NCBI GenBank assembly: GCA_963732635.1
Contig: CAVTAL010000022.1
Coordinates: 124,001 to 188,000, forward strand
Reading direction: 5' to 3'
Source: JAKFWF01 sp963732635
GTDB taxonomy: Bacteria > Pseudomonadota > Alphaproteobacteria > Rhizobiales > Hyphomicrobiaceae
Length of the DNA stretch: 64,000 bases
Shown: one piece after another, positions 37,694-45,516 of the stretch
Layout: every line of letters begins with the position of its first letter
Position numbering within the stretch: position 1 is the first letter of the stretch
Made by a program: the position numbers and the translations under genes
Notes under the pieces: model-generated
What the model was told of the DNA's origin: nothing
Database searches by the model: none
The model's input: only the letters and a program-made list of their open reading frames with translations

Positions 37694-39288
37694 AGCCTCA
37701 ATCCCATTGGTTGATCAAACTCACGTCGGCGGCCCTGCTGGCCAGTTTCACGACCGTCTGCGCGAGTGCCCAGACCTTGACCATCGGCGTCCGCGGCGGG
37801 CCGGACTCGATCGATCCGCACTTCACCGCCACCGGTACGCATGCCGAGTCACTCAAGCACATCTTCGACACGCTGACGTGGTCAGGCGACGGCCTCGAGG
37901 TACAGCCGAGGCTCGCCGAAAGCTGGAAGGCGCTCGACGCCACCACCTGGGAATTCAAGCTGCGCAAGGGTGTCAAATTCCACGACGGCTCAGACTTCAC
38001 AGCCGACGACGTGAAGTTCTCGATCGAACGCATCCCGCTGGTCGCAGGTCCCAACCCGACCACGATATACGTGCGCCGCGTGAAGGAAACCAAGATCGTC
38101 GATCCCCACACAATCCACATCATCACCGACGGCCCGGCACCGGTGCTGCCGAACGATTTCATCCGACTGTTCATCGTGTCGTCGAAGGCAGCCGCTGGCC
38201 TCACCAAGGAAAGCGCTAACGAGGCCTTCAACAGCGGTAAAGCCGCCGTTGGCACCGGTCCCTATAAATACGTGTCGTGGGCGCCGAAGGGAGATCTCGT
38301 GATGGATCGCTTCGACGGCTATTGGGGACCCAAGGAGCCCTGGGCCAAGCACGTGCGCAAGGAAATCCCCAATGATGCCGCCCGCGTCGCGCAATTGAAA
38401 GCGGGCCAGCTGGACCTGATCACCCGCGTGCCGGCGACCGATGTCGCCTCGCTCAAGACCGATACGAAGCTGACTGTTCAAACGATCGATACCGTCTATG
38501 TGTTCAATATGGAGTTGGACCTGCGCGACGCTCCGCCGGCGGGGCAGATCACCGCCAAGGACGGATCGGCGCTGGCCAAAAACCCACTGCAGGACGCCCG
38601 CGTGCGCGAAGCCATTGATCTCGCCATCGACCGCAAGACGCTCGCCGAAATCGCCATGGAAGGCCTCGGCAAGCCAGTGAACCAGCTTGTTACGCCGTCG
38701 ATCTTCGGCTTCAACAAGGCGCTGCCCGAGCGCAAGTATGACGTCGCGGCGGCCAAGAAGTTGCTGGCCGACGCCGGCCTGCCCAACGGCTTCAAGGTGC
38801 AGTTTGCCTTCACCAAGGACCGGCTGCCGGGCGACACCCAGGTCGGCACGTCGATCGCGCAGATGCTGGCCGCCATCGGCATCGACGCGGCCGCAAACGC
38901 ACAACCCGCGAACGTGTTTTTCCCGGCCCGCACGCGCGGCGACTTCTCGATGTCGATGTCGGGTTGGGGCACGCTGACGGGCGAAGCGCACTACACGCTG
39001 TCGTCGATTGCCCATTCGAATGACAAGGAAAAGAGAATGGGTGCCTTCAATGTGCACGGTTACAAGAATCCGGAAATGGACAAGCTGCTGCAGGACGCGG
39101 CGATCGAGATGGACGAGGCCAAGCGCCGCGGCTTCCTCGAGAAGGCCAATGAACTCGTGCTCAAGGATCGGCCACGCTTGCCGATCGTCTCGGTCGGCTC
39201 GGCCTGGGCGATGCTGAAGGACAAGGTCAAGATCACCGCGCGGGTCGACGAGGACACCCTCGCAATGAACATCAAACCGGCTAAGTAG
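37690..39288 (+). CDS. Peptide-type ABC transporter substrate-binding protein (SBP family 5)
   Basis: A 532-residue periplasmic binding protein. Its signal peptide is LIKLTSAALLASFTTVCASAQ, followed by LTIGVRGGPDSIDPHF and the family-5 signature WEFKLRKGVKFHDGSDFTADDV. It is the missing fifth component of the divergent creatininase-B-C-D-F operon, separated from it by the MarR gene and the twin palindromes. The stop is four bases before the asparaginase-like gene. Confidence 0.92.
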   Translation: MKPQSHWLIKLTSAALLASFTTVCASAQTLTIGVRGGPDSIDPHFTATGTHAESLKHIFDTLTWSGDGLEVQPRLAESWKALDATTWEFKLRKGVKFHDGSDFTADDVKFSIERIPLVAGPNPTTIYVRRVKETKIVDPHTIHIITDGPAPVLPNDFIRLFIVSSKAAAGLTKESANEAFNSGKAAVGTGPYKYVSWAPKGDLVMDRFDGYWGPKEPWAKHVRKEIPNDAARVAQLKAGQLDLITRVPATDVASLKTDTKLTVQTIDTVYVFNMELDLRDAPPAGQITAKDGSALAKNPLQDARVREAIDLAIDRKTLAEIAMEGLGKPVNQLVTPSIFGFNKALPERKYDVAAAKKLLADAGLPNGFKVQFAFTKDRLPGDTQVGTSIAQMLAAIGIDAAANAQPANVFFPARTRGDFSMSMSGWGTLTGEAHYTLSSIAHSNDKEKRMGAFNVHGYKNPEMDKLLQDAAIEMDEAKRRGFLEKANELVLKDRPRLPIVSVGSAWAMLKDKVKITARVDEDTLAMNIKPAK

Positions 39289-39292
39289 GCTC

Positions 39293-40249
39293 ATGTCACC
39301 GATCGCGATCGGCATACATGGCGGCTGCGGCACGCTCGACCAGTCGTTGATGAGCGAAGCTGAGTGGGCCGAGGCGCGCCAGCATCTGGCCGACGCACTG
39401 AAGGCTGGCTGGATGCTTTTGCGGCACGGCGCATCCAGCGTCGATGCAGTCGAGGCAGCCGTCGTCGTCATGGAGAATAGCTGGCACTTCAATGCCGGCT
39501 ACGGCGCAGCTCTTAATGCCGCCCGCGAGCATGAACTCGATGCCTCGATCATGGACGGCGCGACACTTGGCGGCGGCGCGGTCTGCGCCGCTCGCCGCAT
39601 TCGCAATCCGGTGCGGGCTGCCCGCGCGGTCATGGAGAAGAGTTCGAGCGTGCTGTTCGCGGCCGGCGCCGCCGACGACTTCGCCGAAGCCTGCGGTCTC
39701 GACATGGTGCCAAACAGCTACTTCACCACCGAGCGCCGTGTGCTGGCGCTGGCGTCGCTGAAAGCCCGCGCCGCCACCGGCACGATCCAGATGGCGAGCG
39801 AAGCGGAGAAGCACGGCACGGTCGGCGCGGTGGCGCTCGACGCAGCCGGCAACCTTGCCGCCGCCACCTCGACCGGCGGCTTCAACAACAAACCTGTCGG
39901 ACGTGTTGGCGACACGCCGATCCTCGGCGCCGGCACCTATGCCCGCAACGGTGTCTGCGCAGTCTCCGGCACCGGACAGGGCGAGGTGTTCATCAAGCGC
40001 GCCGCCGCCTACGACGTCGCCGCTCGCATGATGTATGCTAGGCAATCGCTCGACGAGGCGACCAGGGCATTGGTGTTCGACACCCTTGCTTCCCATAAGA
40101 TTGGCGCCGGCATGGTTGCTTGCGACGCGCAAGGCAACGTCCATGCACCATACAATACGCTCGGAATGTATCGCGGCTGGGTCACCGGCGATGGGCAATG
40201 CACTGTCGCGACCCACGCGCAAGAATTCAAGCTGGGGCGCCTGTCATGA
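39293..40249 (+). CDS. iaaA: Isoaspartyl peptidase / type III L-asparaginase (Ntn hydrolase)
   Basis: A 318-residue plant-type asparaginase. The autocleaving nucleophile is T176 in EKHGTVGAVALD. The conserved start IAIGIHGGCGT, the sodium loop SWHFNAGYGAALN and the substrate loop GTGQGEVFIKR are present. The enzyme splits beta-aspartyl dipeptides or asparagine-like amides. It is embedded in the MarR-controlled operon, so its natural substrate may instead be an unusual amide made by the upstream steps. Confidence 0.9.
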   Translation: MSPIAIGIHGGCGTLDQSLMSEAEWAEARQHLADALKAGWMLLRHGASSVDAVEAAVVVMENSWHFNAGYGAALNAAREHELDASIMDGATLGGGAVCAARRIRNPVRAARAVMEKSSSVLFAAGAADDFAEACGLDMVPNSYFTTERRVLALASLKARAATGTIQMASEAEKHGTVGAVALDAAGNLAAATSTGGFNNKPVGRVGDTPILGAGTYARNGVCAVSGTGQGEVFIKRAAAYDVAARMMYARQSLDEATRALVFDTLASHKIGAGMVACDAQGNVHAPYNTLGMYRGWVTGDGQCTVATHAQEFKLGRLS

Positions 40250-41295
40250 CCACCGAGCCGATCCTGATTTGGGGTGGCGGCGCCATCGGCGGCACGATCG
40301 CAGCCTATTGGGCGCGCGCCGGCATACCCGTCCTGCTGGTCGACATTGTCGCCGAGCATGTTGAGGCATGTCGCACCATCGGCTTGCACATCAGCGGGCC
40401 CATCGAGGATTTCATAGTCCAGGTGCCGGCCGCCACGCCCGCCGAACTGAAGGGAGAATACAAGCGCATCGTCCTCGCCGTGAAGGCGCAGGCGACTGCA
40501 GGCGCGATCGAGCAACTGATGCCGCATCTGGCAGTGGACGGCTTCGTACTCTCGGCGCAGAACGGCCTCAACGAAATCGCCATTTCCGAAGCGATCGGCA
40601 ATGATCGCACCATGGGCTGCTTCGTGAACTTTGGCGCCGACTGGCTGGGACCGGGAGAGATCCTCTACGGCAACCGCGGTGCGGTGGTCGTCGGCGAAAT
40701 CGCCGGCCCCGTGCGCGAACGCACGCGGGACATGTTCGCTCTGCTGCAAGGTTTCGAGCCGGATTCGATCCTGACCGACAACATCTGGGGTTATCTGTGG
40801 GGCAAACTTGCCTACGGCGCGATGCTGTTTGCCACCGCACTCACCTCGGACTCGATGTCGGTGAACTTCGACGATCCGCATCGCGCCATCGTGTTCGACA
40901 CCCTCGGCCGCGAAGTGATGGCAGTCGCCGAGGCGCGTGGCGTGACGCCCGTCGGCTTCGGTGAATTTGATCCGAAGGCGTTCCTGCCGGGCAGCCCGGC
41001 GCTGGAGCGCATTCGCGTGATCGAGTGGCTGGCCGACTACACATCGCAGTCGGCCAAGACCCATTCCGGCATCTATCGCGATCTGGCTGTGCGCAAACGC
41101 CGGACCGAAGTCGACCCGCAAATCGGCATCATCGCCAAGCTCGGACGCGAAGTTGGCGTCGCGACGCCAGCGCTCGACTGTCTCGTCACTCTGATTCACG
41201 ACATCGAGGATGGCCGGCGTCCGATGGCTGGCGAAACTTTCCAGGTTCTAATCGACACATGCACATCCGCTTCAACGGCCAAGTCGCAGTTGTAA
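40246..41295 (+). CDS. Ketopantoate reductase (PanE/ApbA) family protein
   Basis: A 349-residue NAD(P)-dependent reductase. Its N-terminal Rossmann motif is WGGGAIGGTIAAYWARAG, and it has VKAQATAGAIEQLMPHL and the QNGLNE loop of the family. The C-terminal domain carries the conserved Lys in LWGKLAYGA. Because it sits in a catabolic operon and is longer than PanE (about 300 residues), it is more likely a 2-oxo/2-hydroxyacid dehydrogenase than a pantothenate gene. It overlaps its upstream neighbour by four bases and the next gene by 37. Confidence 0.83.
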   Translation: MTTEPILIWGGGAIGGTIAAYWARAGIPVLLVDIVAEHVEACRTIGLHISGPIEDFIVQVPAATPAELKGEYKRIVLAVKAQATAGAIEQLMPHLAVDGFVLSAQNGLNEIAISEAIGNDRTMGCFVNFGADWLGPGEILYGNRGAVVVGEIAGPVRERTRDMFALLQGFEPDSILTDNIWGYLWGKLAYGAMLFATALTSDSMSVNFDDPHRAIVFDTLGREVMAVAEARGVTPVGFGEFDPKAFLPGSPALERIRVIEWLADYTSQSAKTHSGIYRDLAVRKRRTEVDPQIGIIAKLGREVGVATPALDCLVTLIHDIEDGRRPMAGETFQVLIDTCTSASTAKSQL

Positions 41296-42002
41296 CCGGC
41301 GCCGCGCAAGGCATCGGCCGCGCAATCGCGCAAGGTCTGCGTGACGGCGGCGCGCAAGTTCACCTCGCCGATATCGCGCCCATCGAGTGGGCTGCCGACG
41401 ACTTTACATGCCACCACGCCGATCTCGGCAATCGCACCGCCGCGCATGACCTCGTCGCAGATGTAGTGAAGTCCGCGGGCCGCCTCGACATCCTGGTCAA
41501 TGCCGCCGGCGGTGTGCGCGGCCAAGTAGGCCGAGCGATCGAGGACGTCACTGAGGGTGACTGGCGCGCCATCTTCGAAGCCAACGTGGACAGCGCCTTC
41601 TGGTTGGCCCAGGCGGCGGCAGCTCCAATGCAGCAGGCCAGCTTCGGCCGCATGATCTTCATCGCTTCCGGGGCCGGCCTCAGACCGAGCCTGACCGGCA
41701 TCCAGGCCTACACCTCGGCCAAACACGCACTCGTCGGCCTAACCAAGCAGTTGAGCCAGGACCTGGGACGCTTCGGCATTACCAGTAATGCGATCGCTCC
41801 GGGCTTCGTGCGCTCCAATCCTACCACTGAACGGCAATGGGATAGCTACGGCGCCGACGGTCAGCGGCGGTTGGTCGAAAGCATCCATACCCGCCGCACC
41901 GGCGAGGCCAGCGATATAGCCAATGCAGCGCTGTTCCTGGCCAGTGCACAGGCCGCCTGGATATCCGGTCAGATCCTGTCGGTCGATGGCGGCCGCTCTT
42001 AA
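41259..42002 (+). CDS. Short-chain dehydrogenase/reductase (SDR)
   Basis: A 247-residue classical SDR. It has VTGAAQGIGRA (TGxxxGxG), the NAAGG motif, serine in IFIASGAGL and the catalytic Y-x3-K in QAYTSAKHAL, ending with the ISGQILSVDGGRS tail. It presumably oxidises a hydroxy intermediate with NAD(P)+. The 37-base overlap with the PanE-like gene indicates a tight operon. Substrate unknown. Confidence 0.9.
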   Translation: MHIRFNGQVAVVTGAAQGIGRAIAQGLRDGGAQVHLADIAPIEWAADDFTCHHADLGNRTAAHDLVADVVKSAGRLDILVNAAGGVRGQVGRAIEDVTEGDWRAIFEANVDSAFWLAQAAAAPMQQASFGRMIFIASGAGLRPSLTGIQAYTSAKHALVGLTKQLSQDLGRFGITSNAIAPGFVRSNPTTERQWDSYGADGQRRLVESIHTRRTGEASDIANAALFLASAQAAWISGQILSVDGGRS

Positions 42003-42015
42003 AGGTAAGCTGCCG

Positions 42016-43164
42016 ATGCCAGACATCATTGTGATCGGGGGCGGTATCACCGGCATCGCGACGGCGTTGAACCTTGCTCGCGCTGGCGCCAGCGTGACAG
42101 TGCTCGAAGCCCGCGATCTCGCCGCGATGGGGTCCGGTTGGTCCCTCGGTGGCGTGCGTCAGTCAGGGCGCGACCCAGCCGAAATGCCCCTCGCCCGCGC
42201 CGCCGTCGAACTGTGGAAGGACCTGCACGAAGATCTCGGCACCGATGTGGAATATCGCCAGCGCGGCAACCTGCGGCTCGCGCGCACTTCAGCCGAGGTC
42301 GAAACAATCCGCGCGATGATCGCTACCCAAGGGACGCTCGGGCTGCCGCTTCAGTTTCTGACAACCGCCGATGCGGTGCGCGTGGTCGCGCCAGCGATCG
42401 CTCCGACTGTAATGGCAGCCTCGTTCTGTCCGACCGATGGGCATGCCAATCCAATCAAGACCGTGCGAGCCTACGCGGCAGCTGCCAGGCGTGCCGGCGC
42501 TGATATTCGCAAGCACACCCCAGTTGAGCGGATCCTCGTCGAAGGCAGAAAGATCATCGGCGTCGCCACCCGCGGCGGCATCATTTCAGCTCGCATCGTA
42601 GTGGTCGCCGCCGGTGTTCATGCGCCGGAATTGCTGGCGCCACTGGGACTTTCCCTGCAGTTGAAACCGCAGATCGTTTCGGTGCTGCAAACCGTTCCCG
42701 CACCACCTCGCTTCGAGCAGGTGTTTGGCGTCGCCAACGCTGATTGCGCGGGCAGGCAGGAGGCGGATGGCCGCTTCCGTATAACCACGGGCATTGGCGA
42801 ATGGCAAAATGCGAATGCCAAGTGGCACGCGAACGATCTGCAGCCAAGTTGCATCACCGTCGCCCGGATGATCGACCGGATCGGCAACATCCTACCAGCG
42901 ATCCGCGACGTCGGCGTCGCGCGGGTCTGGGGTGGCTTGATCGATCTAACGCTCGACGGATTGCCGATCATCGACGCACCACAGTCCATCGAGGGCTTGG
43001 TCGTCGCTGCGGGATTTTCCGGCCATGGTTTCGGCATCGGTCCGGCGGTTGGCCAGGTAGTCGCGGACCTCGCTCTCGGACAAACGCCGTCATTTAACAT
43101 TGACGCCTTCCGCATCGACCGCTTCGGCAACGGCTCCCAGGTGGCGCTGACACTGCACGGCTGA
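42016..43164 (+). CDS. FAD-dependent amine/D-amino-acid oxidoreductase (DadA/sarcosine oxidase-like)
   Basis: A 382-residue DAO-family flavoprotein. FAD binding starts at IIVIGGGITGIATALNLARAG, and the GSGWSLGGVRQSGRDPAE loop near residue 45 and the C-terminal GLVVAAGFSGHGFGIGPAVGQVVADL are typical of DadA/SoxB/glycine-oxidase relatives. It would oxidise a secondary or alpha-amine to a 2-oxoacid. It is the last gene of the MarR operon. AAGG lies ten bases before the ATG at 42016. Confidence 0.88.
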   Translation: MPDIIVIGGGITGIATALNLARAGASVTVLEARDLAAMGSGWSLGGVRQSGRDPAEMPLARAAVELWKDLHEDLGTDVEYRQRGNLRLARTSAEVETIRAMIATQGTLGLPLQFLTTADAVRVVAPAIAPTVMAASFCPTDGHANPIKTVRAYAAAARRAGADIRKHTPVERILVEGRKIIGVATRGGIISARIVVVAAGVHAPELLAPLGLSLQLKPQIVSVLQTVPAPPRFEQVFGVANADCAGRQEADGRFRITTGIGEWQNANAKWHANDLQPSCITVARMIDRIGNILPAIRDVGVARVWGGLIDLTLDGLPIIDAPQSIEGLVVAAGFSGHGFGIGPAVGQVVADLALGQTPSFNIDAFRIDRFGNGSQVALTLHG

Positions 43165-43171
43165 TGGCAAA

Positions 43172-43441
43172 CTACGCTGCCAGGACAATCCGCGTCTTCG
43201 CGCGCGAAACGCAGGGGCAGAAGCTGCGCGCACGCTCGAACGCGTTGAGGCAACTGTCCTTGTGCACGACGTCACCTTCGACATAGTCGGTAACGCAGGT
43301 GCCGCAGCCACCGGTCTGGCAACCGGGCTCCACCGGCACTCCGGCCTGCAGCAGCACCTCAAGCGCACTTTGATGCGCCTCGACAATCAACGATCGATCC
43401 GACCAGCCAAGGTAGATTTCAAACGTCCCGTTCGCTTGCAT
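43172..43441 (-). CDS. Small [2Fe-2S] ferredoxin (phthalate dioxygenase reductase C-terminal type)
   Basis: An 89-residue plant-type ferredoxin. The cluster ligands are C-x4-C-x2-C in GCQTGGCGTC and a fourth cysteine in SFCPCVSRAKT. The pattern VEPGCQTGGCGTCVTDYVEG with the late CVSRA is that of the ferredoxin domain at the end of PDR/vanillate demethylase reductases, here standing alone. It begins two bases after the stop of the truncated haemoglobin gene, pointing to a functional pair. The longer upstream open frame is inside that gene. Confidence 0.85.
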   Translation of the reverse strand: MQANGTFEIYLGWSDRSLIVEAHQSALEVLLQAGVPVEPGCQTGGCGTCVTDYVEGDVVHKDSCLNAFERARSFCPCVSRAKTRIVLAA

Positions 43442-43443
43442 AA

Positions 43444-43923
43444 TCAGACGCCAGCCGAACTTGGTATTGGCAAGCGCTCTCCTCGCCGCAGGATCAGGCC
43501 GCGATGGGTCGCGATGCCGAGTTCCAGGCTCTCGGCGATCGTGCGGGCCTTTGCGACGAAGTGCTGGGCAGCCACTGGTGGGCACATATCCACCGCCGTT
43601 GCCGCGAACAAGTCGAGCCAGCGATCGAAATGCGCCGCTTCGACTGGCAACGGTGCATGGGCTTGCATTGGCCGGCCATGGTAGCGACCGCTCATCAAGG
43701 CAACCGATGACCAGAATGCGCACATCCGTTCGAGGTGCGGCCCCCAATCCTTGATGCGCTCGGCAAAAATTGGACCGAGCACGACATCTGCCTGGACGCG
43801 ATCATAGAAGCCGTGCACCAGGCGCCGGATCATGTCTTCGTCGATGCCGGTGCGGGCACTGATCTCAGCGGTCATCGCTGCGCGCCTCAGCGCCGGATCA
43901 TCTGGCCGCGTATCGCCGTTCAT
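43444..43923 (-). CDS. Group III truncated haemoglobin
   Basis: A 159-residue truncated globin. The group III pattern is seen in IRRLVHGFYDRVQADVVLGPIFAERI (Tyr at B10), WGPHLERMCAFWSSVALMSGRYHGRPM and the proximal histidine in AAHFDRWLDLF. Group III globins have been linked to nitric-oxide and oxygen chemistry. Its close link with a ferredoxin gene suggests it receives electrons. The end carries about 20 extra charged residues. Confidence 0.88.
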   Translation of the reverse strand: MNGDTRPDDPALRRAAMTAEISARTGIDEDMIRRLVHGFYDRVQADVVLGPIFAERIKDWGPHLERMCAFWSSVALMSGRYHGRPMQAHAPLPVEAAHFDRWLDLFAATAVDMCPPVAAQHFVAKARTIAESLELGIATHRGLILRRGERLPIPSSAGV

Positions 43924-44040
43924 GTCGATCTCGCATCAGGTTATCCAACAGGAAGCTACCTGATCCCTCATATCGGCGTCGATTGATAGGCGAGAGCGAC
44001 CATCCGCCTCAGCCGTCCCCGCGCAACTGCCCGCGACATA

Positions 44041-44083
44041 ACGCAACGCCGGGACTCGCCAACGGCAAGTCCCGGCGTTGCGT
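44041..44083. terminator. Perfect 16-bp inverted repeat
   Basis: Arms ACGCAACGCCGGGACT (44041-44056) and AGTCCCGGCGTTGCGT (44068-44083), 11-base loop, between the globin gene and the gene at 44106. No T-run follows on either strand, so it may be an atypical terminator or an mRNA-stabilising hairpin. Confidence 0.6.
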
Positions 44084-44105
44084 TGTGCGAAGCCGCCGGC
44101 GGACC

Positions 44106-44645
44106 TTAGTAGGTCCGCTCGCCATAGCGTTCGCGGTAGGCGTAAGGAATTGGCCGGTCGCCGAGTGGCCGGGCGCGGACGATGTCGCCCGAGCAGCGAT
44201 CGATCTTCAACGCATAAGGTTGACCGTTGGGGCGGCGCGCATGCACCACCGCAATGTCGCCACGAAATTCCAGGTCGCGGAAGTCGCGCCAGCCATCGTC
44301 CATCAAGGTACGGCGAATTTCCTGGTGCGGGAGGCAGGCGGGTTGGGCACTGCGATAGCGTGGCGGATCGATCGGACGCAGATAGCCGTGGCGATCACGT
44401 GGTGGCGGCGCATCGTCGTCGTAGGCATAGGGCCGTTCGTAGCGCGGTGCCGGTGCGGCATAGCGCGGCGGTGGAGCCGGCATGGTGTAGATGTCAGCGT
44501 AGCGCGGGTCTTCATAGGCCGATGAAGAAGAGCGCGAGCCGTATCTGTCGTAGATATCGGCAGCGCCGGACGAAAGAGTTTGCGCCGTTAGTGCTGCCAC
44601 GCCGGCAACGCCAGCAAATGCGATCCTGAGGTAAGATTTCCACAT
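44106..44645 (-). CDS. Exported hypothetical protein, Pro/Tyr/Arg-rich
   Basis: A 179-residue protein with a signal peptide (LRIAFAGVAGVAALTAQTLSSGAA). Next comes a low-complexity stretch rich in Tyr, Pro and Arg (about residues 30-95). The C-terminal globular part (CLPHQEIRRTLMDDGWRDFRDLEF ... YALKIDRCSGDIVRARPL) looks like a PepSY-type beta-alpha unit, with two Cys. It is common in Rhizobiales periplasm; function unknown. The ATG at 44645 is right for the signal sequence. Confidence 0.75.
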   Translation of the reverse strand: MWKSYLRIAFAGVAGVAALTAQTLSSGAADIYDRYGSRSSSSAYEDPRYADIYTMPAPPPRYAAPAPRYERPYAYDDDAPPPRDRHGYLRPIDPPRYRSAQPACLPHQEIRRTLMDDGWRDFRDLEFRGDIAVVHARRPNGQPYALKIDRCSGDIVRARPLGDRPIPYAYRERYGERTY

Positions 44646-44858
44646 AGCGATACGTCTCCGAAGAGCCGACAGAGGGGACGCCTCCCCAAGCATTGACGAG
44701 GGCACTTTCGCGGCCTCTCGATGAACGTAGCATGAAGGCTGAGGCAGCGAGCAAGGGCCTTGGCAAGTATCCTTCGAACGCGTCGGCCTCGCCATAGATA
44801 TGCATATCCAGAGAAGATCTCAGTATGCGGCGCCGAACTTCAGCGCCGATTCCTCCCC

Positions 44859-44886
44859 CTTGAAAGTTGCGCGAGTGCTCCTAGAT
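44859..44886 (+). promoter_or_regulatory. RpoH (sigma-32)-type promoter of the Hsp20 gene
   Basis: CTTGAAA at 44859-44865 matches the -35 box of alphaproteobacterial RpoH promoters. CTAGAT at 44881-44886, 15 bases on, is an acceptable -10. Transcription would start near 44893 and give a leader of about 93 bases. Confidence 0.6.
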
Positions 44887-44892
44887 CTCAGT

Positions 44893-44985
44893 CATCGGCA
44901 GGCCTCTAGAGAGGGTGCCGGTATTCACCGCCTCGGCCTCTTCGGGCGAGGCATTCCACAGGTCGCTTCCTCAGGAGGACTCGTG
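44893..44985 (+). promoter_or_regulatory. ROSE-like RNA thermometer leader of the Hsp20 gene
   Basis: ROSE elements mask the ribosome-binding site of rhizobial small heat-shock genes with a hairpin containing U(U/C)GCU. Here TCGCT (44963-44967) faces AGGAGGA (44973-44979) across a short loop, allowing U-A and C-G pairs and the typical G-G mismatch. Upstream lies a hairpin GCCTCG (44930-44935) / CGAGGC (44947-44952). The leader length fits the family. Confidence 0.55.
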
Positions 44986-45441
44986 ATGCGACACTTCGAT
45001 CTTTCTCCCCTCTATCGCTCCACCATTGGCTTCGATCGGCTCGCCGGTCTGCTCGACGCTGCGTCAGGACTCGACGGCGAAAGCGGCGGGTTTCCGCCGT
45101 ACAATATTGAGCGTCTGGCCGAGAACAACTACCGGATCACTATGGCAGTCGCCGGCTTCACCGACGCCGACCTAAAGATCGATGTCAAAGAGACTGTTCT
45201 GACCGTAAAGGGCGAAAAGAACGAGCCGCCGAAAGACACTGAATTTTTGCATCGCGGCATTGCCCAGCGCGCTTTCGAACGCCGGTTTCAATTGGCCGAT
45301 CATGTCGAGGTCGAAGGTGCCGAGATTAAGAACGGCCTTCTGCATATAGATCTCGTCCGCAATCTGCCGGAGCGGATGAAGCCGCGCCAGATCTCCATTC
45401 GCAGCAGCCAGCTGCCGAAGCAGATTGAGGCGCACGCCTGA
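44986..45441 (+). CDS. Small heat-shock protein, Hsp20 family
   Basis: A 151-residue alpha-crystallin-type chaperone. The start MRHFDLSPLYRSTIGFDRL is the class A (IbpA-like) rhizobial Hsp20 pattern. The alpha-crystallin domain spans about residues 40-130 (YNIERLAENNYRITMAVAGF ... FERRFQLADHVEVEGAEIKNGLLHIDL). The usual I-x-I tail is present as IEAHA-type ending preceded by QISIRSS. It holds unfolding proteins in the cytoplasm. CAGGAGG is well placed before ATG 44986; both a heat-shock promoter and an RNA thermometer are upstream. Confidence 0.92.
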   Translation: MRHFDLSPLYRSTIGFDRLAGLLDAASGLDGESGGFPPYNIERLAENNYRITMAVAGFTDADLKIDVKETVLTVKGEKNEPPKDTEFLHRGIAQRAFERRFQLADHVEVEGAEIKNGLLHIDLVRNLPERMKPRQISIRSSQLPKQIEAHA

Positions 45442-45486
45442 TCGAATGCCGGAAGCCGGGCGTAACTGCACGGCACCAGCGGCGAC

Positions 45487-45516
45487 GAGCGCTCCCCTGC
45501 CCCCGGGGGAGCGCTC
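45487..45516. terminator. Bidirectional terminator-like hairpin
   Basis: Perfect 11-bp stem GAGCGCTCCCC (45487-45497) / GGGGAGCGCTC (45506-45516), between the convergent hsp20 and DUF2478 genes, touching the stop codon of the latter. No T-run. Confidence 0.6.

Noticed and set aside
37990..39492. Minus-strand frame of 500 codons over the second solute-binding protein gene
   Set aside because: It crosses two well-supported plus-strand genes and has no recognisable domain.
39296..41199. Two minus-strand frames of 308 and 396 codons over iaaA and the PanE-like gene
   Set aside because: Both are antisense shadows; the plus-strand genes have intact catalytic motifs and four-base overlaps.
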